Source of the DNA: Amylibacter sp.
GTDB taxonomy: Bacteria > Pseudomonadota > Alphaproteobacteria > Rhodobacterales > Rhodobacteraceae
Direction of reading: 5' to 3'
Length of the DNA stretch: 10,859 nt
Assembly: GCA_027083485.1 (NCBI GenBank)
Contig: JALWOO010000809.1
Location: 1 to 10,859 of the forward strand
Shown: positions 5,425-10,859 of the stretch, one piece after another
How positions within the stretch are numbered: position 1 is the first letter of the stretch
How the letters are laid out: each line of letters begins with the position of its first letter
The notes under the pieces: model-generated
What the model saw: the letters and a program-made list of their open reading frames with translations, nothing else
What the model was told of the DNA's origin: nothing
The model's database searches: none
Program-made: the position numbers and the translations under genes

Positions 5425-6309
5425 ATGATAAATTTACCCACGTCTATCGACAAGACTCAGGCGCTTTTGAGCCGTGAAAACTATGTTTGCGACCGGTCTT
5501 TGGCGACGCTTGTATATCTTGCGCTTACGCTGAACCGTCCGGTTTTTCTGGAAGGCGAGGCCGGCGTTGGCAAGACCGAGCTGGCCAAGGTCGTGGCCCG
5601 CGCTTTGGGGCGCCGCCTGATCCGTTTGCAATGTTACGAAGGGCTGGACGCCAGCACCGCCGTGTATGAATGGAACTTTGCTGCGCAAATGCTGGCCCTG
5701 CGGGCGGGGGAGGATGTGGACCTGTATGACGACAGGTTCCTGATCCGGCGCCCGTTGCTGGAAGCCATGCAGCCGGATGCGGCCGGGCCTCCGGTGCTGT
5801 TGATTGACGAAATCGACCGCACAGATGAACCGTTCGAGGCGTTTTTGCTCGAAGCCCTGTCGGATTTTCAGGTAACGATTCCGGAACGCGGCACCATTGT
5901 TGCCCCCGAGCCGCCAATTGTGATCCTGACCTCCAATCGCACGCGCGAAGTGCATGACGCCCTGAAACGGCGCTGCCTGTATCATTGGGTGGACTATCCG
6001 AGCTTTACGCGCGAATTGGAAATCCTGCAAGCCCGCGCACCGGAAGCCGCGCAAACGCTCAGCCGCGAAGTCGTTGCTTTTGTTCAGGAATTGCGCAACG
6101 CGGATCTGTTCAAAAACCCGGGCGTGGCGGAAACCATTGATTGGGCGAAATGTCTGGTGGCGCTGGATGCGGTGGCCCTGTCGCCCGAGGTGATCGCGGA
6201 TACATTGGGGGCGGTGCTGAAGTATCAGGACGACATCGCCAAAATCGCCGGCTCCGAAGCCACCCGTATTCTGAATTCGGCGCGCGCAGAATTGCGCCAA
6301 CGGCAATGA
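5425..6309 (+). CDS. MoxR-family AAA+ ATPase, CoxD-like (Mo-hydroxylase maturation)
   Basis: 294-residue MoxR-type ATPase. Walker A is GEAGVGKT (44-51). Walker B is LLIDEIDR, with acidic residues around 128-131. The sensor-1 region is ILTSNRTREVHDALKRRC, which includes a likely arginine finger. In CO-dehydrogenase clusters the homologous CoxD is a membrane-associated chaperone needed to build the [CuSMoO2] site, working with the VWA protein CoxE. That role is inferred from the family and from the order ATPase, VWA, XdhC, cofactor gene, small subunit. The gene starts 70 bp after tRNA-Val. No good Shine-Dalgarno sequence precedes the ATG at 5425, but the next in-frame Met would remove the ATPase core, and the N-terminus fits the family. 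Its stop overlaps the next start (ATGA, 6306-6309). Confidence 0.9.
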   Translation: MINLPTSIDKTQALLSRENYVCDRSLATLVYLALTLNRPVFLEGEAGVGKTELAKVVARALGRRLIRLQCYEGLDASTAVYEWNFAAQMLALRAGEDVDLYDDRFLIRRPLLEAMQPDAAGPPVLLIDEIDRTDEPFEAFLLEALSDFQVTIPERGTIVAPEPPIVILTSNRTREVHDALKRRCLYHWVDYPSFTRELEILQARAPEAAQTLSREVVAFVQELRNADLFKNPGVAETIDWAKCLVALDAVALSPEVIADTLGAVLKYQDDIAKIAGSEATRILNSARAELRQRQ

Positions 6310-7523
6310 CCACGGACGCGGGGCGCCTCGAGCAGAATATTATCCATTTCTGCCGTGCCCTGCGACGGGCGGGTGTGCCTGTTGGCCCGGCGCAAACGCT
6401 GGATGCCATTCGCGCGGTCGAGGCCACCGGCTTTGCCCAACGCAGCGATTTTTACACCACCTTGCGCGCCTGCCTGATTACCCGCATGGAACATCTGGAT
6501 ATTTTTGACCGCCTGTTTCACATGTTTTGGCGCGATCCGGAATTTCTGGATAAAATGATGTCGATGATGTTGCCCGCCTTGCAGCGCGAAAGCGAGGCCA
6601 AAACCACCAAGGCCGCGCGCAAACGGGCGGCGGAATCGCTGGTTGATGGCGCACCGCAGCCGGTCCCCCCGCGCGAACAGGACGAAGAATTGCAGGTGGA
6701 TGCCCAATTCACCACAAGCGCCGATGAACGGTTGAAATCCATGGATTTCGAGCAAATGAGCAATGCGGAAATGGCCGAGGCCAAAACCGCACTCACGCAA
6801 ATGACCCTGCCGATCACCCCGCTGCAAAGCCGCCGCTTGCGTCCTGCGAACACAGGCCGGCTGATGGACGCTCGGGCGACCTTTCGCCAGATGATGCGTC
6901 AGGGCGGGGAAATCACCCGTTTGCCCCGCAAAACCCCGAAACAACGCTATCCGGATCTGGTGGCGCTCTGTGACATTTCCGGTTCCTGTTCGGTTTATGC
7001 GCGCATGTTCATGCATTTTCTGCATTCTGTTTCGCGGACCAAAGGCGCGGGCTGGGCGCGGGTGCATGGCTTTACCTTTGGCACGCGGCTGACCAATATC
7101 ACCCGCAATCTGAACCTGCGCGATCCGGATGCCGCCCTTGAGGCCGTGGGCCAGCAGGCGCAGGATTGGGACGGGGGCACGCGCATCGGGGCCTGTCTTG
7201 AGGAATTCAACCGCCACTGGTCGCGCCGTGTTCTGTCGCGCGGGGCGGTGGTTTTGCTGATTACGGACGGGTTGGAACGGGACGGGCTGGACAATCTGGC
7301 CAAACAGGCGGAGCGTTTGCAGCTGTCGGCCAAACAGGTGATCTGGCTTAATCCACTGCTGCGCTGGGACGGATTTTCGCCACTGGCGCAGGGAATCCGC
7401 CGCCTGTTGCCGCTGGTGGACAGCTTTCATTCTTGCCATAACCTTGAAAGCCTGCACGATCTGGCGGGCGCGCTTTCAGGGGACGGGCAGGGCGAAAAAC
7501 AACGGATGATGAGGATGTTATGA
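6306..7523 (+). CDS. VWA-domain protein of the CoxE family
   Basis: 405-residue protein with a C-terminal von Willebrand factor A domain. The metal-ion-dependent adhesion site has DISGSCS (223-229) as the D-x-S-x-S motif, Thr in WDGGTRIG, and the distal Asp in LLITDGLERD. The N-terminal half is helical and charged, with no signal peptide or membrane helix. CoxE-type proteins pair with MoxR ATPases of the CoxD type to mature molybdenum hydroxylases. The start at 6306 overlaps the ATPase stop as ATGA. The frame stays open further upstream to 6141, but that extension lies wholly within the ATPase gene and reads as Gly/Arg-rich shadow sequence, so I reject it. Its own stop overlaps the next gene by the same four bases. 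Confidence 0.9.
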   Translation: MTTDAGRLEQNIIHFCRALRRAGVPVGPAQTLDAIRAVEATGFAQRSDFYTTLRACLITRMEHLDIFDRLFHMFWRDPEFLDKMMSMMLPALQRESEAKTTKAARKRAAESLVDGAPQPVPPREQDEELQVDAQFTTSADERLKSMDFEQMSNAEMAEAKTALTQMTLPITPLQSRRLRPANTGRLMDARATFRQMMRQGGEITRLPRKTPKQRYPDLVALCDISGSCSVYARMFMHFLHSVSRTKGAGWARVHGFTFGTRLTNITRNLNLRDPDAALEAVGQQAQDWDGGTRIGACLEEFNRHWSRRVLSRGAVVLLITDGLERDGLDNLAKQAERLQLSAKQVIWLNPLLRWDGFSPLAQGIRRLLPLVDSFHSCHNLESLHDLAGALSGDGQGEKQRMMRML

Positions 7524-8500
7524 GCGATCAGAACGATATTTTGCAGGTGGCGCTTGAGTATCTGGAACAGGGCCATGCGGTTGCATTGGCCACGGTGATT
7601 GACACATGGGGGTCCAGCCCGCGCCCTGTTGGCGCGCAACTGGCGATCCGTGCGGATGGGGTGTTCATGGGGTCGGTGTCGGGCGGCTGCGTCGAAGGCG
7701 CGGTTGTGGGCGAGGCCCGGGAGGCGCTGGCCGATGGCAAATGCCGCGTGCTGGAATACGGCGTATCGGATGAGGAAGTTTTTGCCGTCGGGCTGGCCTG
7801 TGGCGGCACCATTCGGGTGCTGGTGGAACCGATCGGCATGGGGCAGGGACCGGGCAAGGCGGTGCTGGAATATTTGCAGGCAAAGCGTGAGGCCCGCGCG
7901 CCGATCGGCTATCAGGTGAACCTGACCACATGGGAGCGCGCCTTTGTCGGGCCAACGGATATGGCAGAGCGTTTTACCAAGGACCGTTCGGGGCTGGACG
8001 GCGATGTTTTCACCCTGATTTTCAACCCGCCTTTGCGTATGGCCATTGTCGGGGCGGTGCATATTGCACAGTCCCTTGTGCCCATGGCGCAGATGGCGGG
8101 CTATGCGGTGACGCTGATTGATCCGCGCGAAGGTTTTGCCCATGCGGCGCGGTTTCCCGATCAAACGGTGGTGACAGACTGGCCGGACGAAGCCTTGCGC
8201 GCCCTTGCGCCGGATGCGCGTACCGCCGTAGTCACCCTGTCGCATGATCCGAAAATAGATACGCCCGCGCTGCAAGTGGCGCTGAAAAGTGATGCGTTTT
8301 ATATCGGCTCGCTTGGCTCGAGCCGCACCCACGGCAAACGGGTTGCCGCGCTCGGGGATCTGGGCTTTGACGACCGGCAAATCGCCCGTATTCACGGGCC
8401 GGTCGGGTTGAACATCGGGGCGGCGACACCGGCGGAAATTGCCCTTTCGATCATGGCAGAGGTTACACAAAGCCTGCGACAGCCGGACCCGCGCAAATGA
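7520..8500 (+). CDS. XdhC/CoxI-family Mo-hydroxylase maturation protein
   Basis: 326-residue protein with the two family domains. The N-terminal XdhC/CoxI domain (about 10-110) carries TWGSSPRPVGAQLAI and the conserved SGGCVEG, with a Cys also in GLACGGT. The C-terminal Rossmann-like domain (about 172-320) begins RMAIVGAVHIAQSL, then LIDPREGFA, and ends with IGSLGSSRTHGKRVAAL, IHGPVGLNIGAATPAEIALS. In Rhodobacter capsulatus XdhC binds the molybdenum cofactor, helps sulfurate it and hands it to the apo-enzyme; a similar role for the enzyme encoded downstream is inferred. ATGA overlaps join it to both neighbours, indicating translational coupling. Confidence 0.93.
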   Translation: MSDQNDILQVALEYLEQGHAVALATVIDTWGSSPRPVGAQLAIRADGVFMGSVSGGCVEGAVVGEAREALADGKCRVLEYGVSDEEVFAVGLACGGTIRVLVEPIGMGQGPGKAVLEYLQAKREARAPIGYQVNLTTWERAFVGPTDMAERFTKDRSGLDGDVFTLIFNPPLRMAIVGAVHIAQSLVPMAQMAGYAVTLIDPREGFAHAARFPDQTVVTDWPDEALRALAPDARTAVVTLSHDPKIDTPALQVALKSDAFYIGSLGSSRTHGKRVAALGDLGFDDRQIARIHGPVGLNIGAATPAEIALSIMAEVTQSLRQPDPRK

Positions 8501-10113
8501 AATTTGGCGCGCAGGATCTGAAACAGGCCGAAGGGGCCATTCTGGCCCATTCCCTGCGTGTGGGCGGGCGGCAATTTGCCAAGGGGCAGGTGCTTGATGC
8601 CTCCGCTTTGGCGTTTTTGGCGGATCACGGGGTGGCGCAGGTGGTGGTGGCCCGCCTTGGGCCGGATGATCTTGATGAAAACACGGCGGCGGCGACGCTG
8701 GCGCAGGGGCTGGCGAGTGATGAAATTTCGGTGACAGAGCCATTTGCCGGACGGGTCAACCTGATTGCCAAAACGGCGGGGGTGCTGACAGTAGATGCGC
8801 AGGCGGTTGACCGGCTCAATCAGGTGGATGAGGCCATCACCCTTGCCACCCTGCACAATCATGCGCAACTACGCAAAGGGGCGCTGATCGCAACCTTTAA
8901 GATCATACCCTACGGCATTGATAAAAATAAGGTTATTCAGGCAAAATCCGGCTTTGATGCGGGCGCGGTCCGGTTGCATCCGTTCAAAACCGGCGTGGCC
9001 GATCTGGTGCTGACCCGCACCGAAGGTTTCAAGGAATCGCTGCTGAACAAAGGGCGCGCCGCCGTGCAGCACCGGCTTGAGGTCTTGGGCTGGCGTCTGG
9101 GCAAGGTGACGGTTGTGCCCCATGAACAGGGCGCTGTGGCTGCGGTTCTGGCCGAAAGTCGCGCAGATATGACGTTGATCCTCGGGGCCTCGGCCACCTC
9201 GGACCGGCAGGATGTGGCTCCGGCGGCGGTGGTGTCGGCTGGTGGGCGGATCGCGCGTTTCGGAATGCCGGTTGATCCGGGAAACCTGTTATTTTTAGGG
9301 GATTTAAACGGCTCCCCTGTGGTGGGATTGCCCGGTTGCGTGCGGGCACCGGCGCTGAACGGGGCGGATTGGGTGCTGGCGCGGTTGGCCTGCGGGTTAA
9401 CGGTTAGGGACGCGGATATCGCCGCCATGGGCGTAGGCGGATTGCTCAAGGAAATCCCCGAACGCCAGCAACCGCGCCGTACGCAAGGGCCTGTGGCCAA
9501 GGGCAAGGTCGAGCTGGTGTTGCTGGCCGCCGGTAAATCCAGCCGGATGCGGGGACAAAACAAAATGCTGCGCCCTGTTGACGGCATACCGATGTTGCGC
9601 CACGCCGCCCTTGCTGCGCTGGCCAGCAAGGTTGCCAGGGTGCATGTGGTTTTGCCGCCCGATGCGCCGGAACATGCCAAAGCTCTGCAAGGGCTGGATG
9701 TCAATCCGGTTATTGCAGAGGATGCGTCGCTTGGCTTGTCTGCCTCGGTGCGGGCGGGCATAGGGGCGGTGTCGCCCGATTGTGCGGCGGTGGTGATGGC
9801 GCTGGCGGATATGCCGGAAATAGATGCGCGCCATTTTAATGCGCTGATTGAGGGCTATACCCCTGAAAAGGAACGCTTTATCGTGGTGCCACTGGCCCCG
9901 AACGGCAAGCGGGGCAATCCGGCCTTGTTTGACCGGCGCTATTTCGAGGCTTTGGCCGGATTACAGGGCGATCGCGGTGCCAAACCGATTATTGATCAGG
10001 CCGGTTCCGCCGTCGCCACAGTTGCGCTTGATCAGGCGGTGTTGCTGGATCTGGATACGCCCGAAGCCTGGGCCGCGTGGGAAAACACCCACAAAATATC
10101 TGACAATAGTTAA
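8497..10113 (+). CDS. Molybdopterin-binding domain fused to MocA-like cytidylyltransferase
   Basis: 538-residue two-domain protein. The N-terminal part (1 to about 330) resembles MoeA/MoaB-type molybdopterin-binding proteins: LILGASATSDRQDVAPAA (from residue 227) and the VDPGNLLFLG / SPVVGLPGC segments. The C-terminal part (339-538) is a nucleotidyltransferase with LAAGKSSRMRGQNK (343-356), EDASLGLSASVRAG and ALADMP with a metal-binding Asp438. The AAG-x-SSRM form and the cluster point to MocA (CTP, making molybdopterin cytosine dinucleotide) rather than MobA (GTP). The fusion would hold molybdopterin and transfer CMP to it, feeding the XdhC-like protein next door. The N-terminal part lacks a complete MoeA layout, so molybdate insertion is unproven. 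The start overlaps the preceding stop as ATGA. It is the last gene of the coupled block. Confidence 0.88.
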   Translation: MKFGAQDLKQAEGAILAHSLRVGGRQFAKGQVLDASALAFLADHGVAQVVVARLGPDDLDENTAAATLAQGLASDEISVTEPFAGRVNLIAKTAGVLTVDAQAVDRLNQVDEAITLATLHNHAQLRKGALIATFKIIPYGIDKNKVIQAKSGFDAGAVRLHPFKTGVADLVLTRTEGFKESLLNKGRAAVQHRLEVLGWRLGKVTVVPHEQGAVAAVLAESRADMTLILGASATSDRQDVAPAAVVSAGGRIARFGMPVDPGNLLFLGDLNGSPVVGLPGCVRAPALNGADWVLARLACGLTVRDADIAAMGVGGLLKEIPERQQPRRTQGPVAKGKVELVLLAAGKSSRMRGQNKMLRPVDGIPMLRHAALAALASKVARVHVVLPPDAPEHAKALQGLDVNPVIAEDASLGLSASVRAGIGAVSPDCAAVVMALADMPEIDARHFNALIEGYTPEKERFIVVPLAPNGKRGNPALFDRRYFEALAGLQGDRGAKPIIDQAGSAVATVALDQAVLLDLDTPEAWAAWENTHKISDNS

Positions 10114-10163
10114 TATTCACTGACAAAACACAAATAATTTAACCGCAAATCAGGTTACGCCCC

Positions 10164-10193
10164 TTGCCCTGAATCGGTTTTCCACCTTAGAGT
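10164..10193 (+). promoter_or_regulatory. Putative promoter of the Mo-hydroxylase structural genes
   Basis: TTGCCC (10164-10169) and TAGAGT (10188-10193) each match consensus at 4 of 6 bases, with an 18-nt spacer. Transcription would start near 10200, giving a leader of about 87 nt that contains the two inverted repeats below. The 173-bp gap after a run of overlapping genes supports separate transcription. Confidence 0.35.
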
Positions 10194-10213
10194 GGTTCAC
10201 GCCCGCAAAAAAT

Positions 10214-10230
10214 ACCGCATCTAAAGCGGT
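10214..10230. repeat. Inverted repeat ACCGC-N7-GCGGT upstream of the small subunit
   Basis: Exact 5-bp arms with a 7-bp centre, a dyad of operator size or a short leader hairpin, 57 bp before the small-subunit start. No regulator can be named from the sequence. Confidence 0.3.
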
Positions 10231-10243
10231 GAATTTGTGGGAA

Positions 10244-10273
10244 AGCGTTAAAAAGCAACAAAAAGCCAACGCT
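10244..10273 (+). repeat. Leader hairpin AGCGTT-N18-AACGCT just before the ribosome site
   Basis: Exact 6-bp arms enclose an A-rich 18-nt loop and end 3-4 bases before the Shine-Dalgarno sequence (10277-10281). The stem is too short to hide that sequence by itself. It could stabilise the mRNA 5' end or be chance. Confidence 0.28.
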
Positions 10274-10286
10274 CTGGGAGGAGTAC

Positions 10287-10769
10287 ATGACCAAAATTTC
10301 GATGACCGTGAACGGCAAGGCCGTTTCGCGCGATGTTCCCGATAATACGCTATTGGTGGAATTCATCCGCGAAAACCTGCGTTTGACCGGCACCCATGTG
10401 GGCTGCGACACCAGCCAATGCGGCGCTTGTGTCGTGCATGTGGATGGCAAAGCAATCAAATCCTGCACCACGCTGGCTGCCAGCTGTGACGGTTCCAGCG
10501 TTACCACGGTCGAAGGTCTGGCCAAGGGCAAGGAATTGCACCCGGTGCAGCAGGCCTTCAAGGATAACCACGGCCTGCAATGCGGTTTTTGCACCCCCGG
10601 CATGATTATGAGCGCAACCGACATGATCGAACGCTATCAGGCCAGCGGTGAGGAACTCACCGAAGCCGCCATTCGCCACGAGCTGGAAGGCAATATCTGT
10701 CGCTGTACCGGCTATCACAACATTGTAAAGTCCATTCAGGACGCAGCAGCCAAAATGGCAAACGCTTGA
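10287..10769 (+). CDS. Aerobic CO dehydrogenase-type small subunit, [2Fe-2S] (CoxS-like)
   Basis: 160-residue small subunit of a molybdenum hydroxylase; it passes electrons from the molybdenum site toward the flavin subunit through two [2Fe-2S] clusters. All eight ligands are present: Cys40, 45, 48 and 60 in the plant-ferredoxin-like domain ([16 protein letters not shown], then SC), and Cys99, 102, 138 and 140 in the helical domain (QCGFCTPGM and [10 protein letters not shown]). Length is typical. There is no Tat signal, so the enzyme should be cytoplasmic. A strong ribosome site, GGAGG (10277-10281), lies 5 nt before the ATG. The large subunit starts 13 bp after the stop. The enzyme could be CO dehydrogenase or a related hydroxylase; the small subunit alone does not tell. 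Confidence 0.95.
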   Translation: MTKISMTVNGKAVSRDVPDNTLLVEFIRENLRLTGTHVGCDTSQCGACVVHVDGKAIKSCTTLAASCDGSSVTTVEGLAKGKELHPVQQAFKDNHGLQCGFCTPGMIMSATDMIERYQASGEELTEAAIRHELEGNICRCTGYHNIVKSIQDAAAKMANA

Positions 10770-10782
10770 GGGGGCGAATGAT

Positions 10783-10859
10783 ATGAGTGAAGGAATTGGC
10801 GCCCGTGTCCTGCGCAAAGAGGACAAACGTTTTGTTACCGGTAAAGGCAAATATACCGA
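10783..10859 (+). CDS. Mo-hydroxylase large subunit, N-terminus only (CoxL-like), cut by window end
   Basis: Only the first 25 codons are present; the gene continues past the window edge. The segment IGARVLRKEDKRFVTGKGKY matches the conserved N-terminus of xanthine dehydrogenase/CoxL-family catalytic subunits (RKED-x-RF-x-x-GKG-x-Y), which bind molybdopterin cytosine dinucleotide. GAGGGGG (10768-10774) lies 8 nt before the ATG. The conserved motif comes only about ten residues after the start, without the longer N-terminal extension I recall for form I CoxL, so a form II-like subunit is favoured. The medium FAD subunit gene is not in view and may follow. Confidence 0.85.
   Translation, partial: MSEGIGARVLRKEDKRFVTGKGKYT

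Noticed and set aside
5417..5428. Three-codon upstream frame (ATG CGG CCA TGA) overlapping the MoxR ATPase start
   Set aside because: No ribosome site precedes it, and such tiny frames arise often by chance. It is noted because the ATPase also lacks a clear ribosome site.
6141..6305. In-frame upstream extension of the VWA gene
   Set aside because: It lies wholly inside the ATPase gene, reads as Gly/Arg-rich sequence unlike the family, and the ATGA overlap at 6306 matches the other junctions of the operon.
5434..6306. Minus-strand 290-residue reading frame opposite the MoxR ATPase
   Set aside because: Composition is typical of an antisense shadow (Arg/Gln/His/Pro-rich) and it mirrors a clear AAA+ gene.
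6225..8743. Long minus-strand frames (about 410 and 438 residues) opposite the VWA, XdhC and fusion genes
   Set aside because: High-GC codon bias opens the antisense frame. No domain or ribosome site is visible, and the + strand genes are well supported.
1..10859. CRISPR arrays, insertion sequences, transposase or phage genes
   Set aside because: No regularly spaced direct repeats, terminal inverted repeats flanking a gene, or transposase-like or phage-like proteins are seen.

Overview
The window reads as chromosomal DNA of an alphaproteobacterium, most likely of the Rhodobacterales (Roseobacter group). The reasons are a CckA-type cell-cycle kinase next to recA, an alphaproteobacterial SOS box (GAAC-N7-GAAC) in front of recA, and an aerobic CO-dehydrogenase-type (cox/xdh) molybdenum hydroxylase cluster. 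All calls rest on reading the sequence and recalled family knowledge; no search was run.

Left part (1-3740), housekeeping: cckA (hybrid histidine kinase) runs rightward and converges on a small leftward sulfotransferase-like gene. An AT-rich divergent region of about 190 bp carries putative promoters in both directions and the recA operator. recA follows and ends in a perfect 9-bp-stem hairpin.

Middle part (3741-5424), accessory-looking and lower in GC: two leftward genes appear to form a small operon. The first encodes a secreted protein with a PepSY-like domain and a 66-residue tail made almost only of Gly, Asp, Asn and Ser, starting at TTG behind a strong ribosome binding site. The second encodes a two-helix membrane protein with a C-terminal LuxR-type helix-turn-helix domain. 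A complete tRNA-Val(UAC) gene follows on the + strand. I judge the gene pair the least described item here: a possible membrane-tethered regulator with a secreted partner.

Right part (5425-10859), molybdenum hydroxylase: a MoxR-type AAA+ ATPase (CoxD-like), a CoxE-type VWA protein, an XdhC/CoxI-family protein, and a fusion of a molybdopterin-binding domain with a MocA-like cytidylyltransferase are chained by three ATGA stop/start overlaps. After a 173-bp gap with a promoter candidate and two inverted repeats come the [2Fe-2S] small subunit (CoxS-like) and the first 25 codons of the large molybdenum subunit, cut by the window edge. The upstream proteins would make and insert the molybdopterin cytosine dinucleotide cofactor for the enzyme encoded downstream. 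The small-then-large order and short large-subunit N-terminus suggest a form II-like (uncharacterised substrate) enzyme rather than proven CO dehydrogenase; the active-site motif that would decide lies outside the window.
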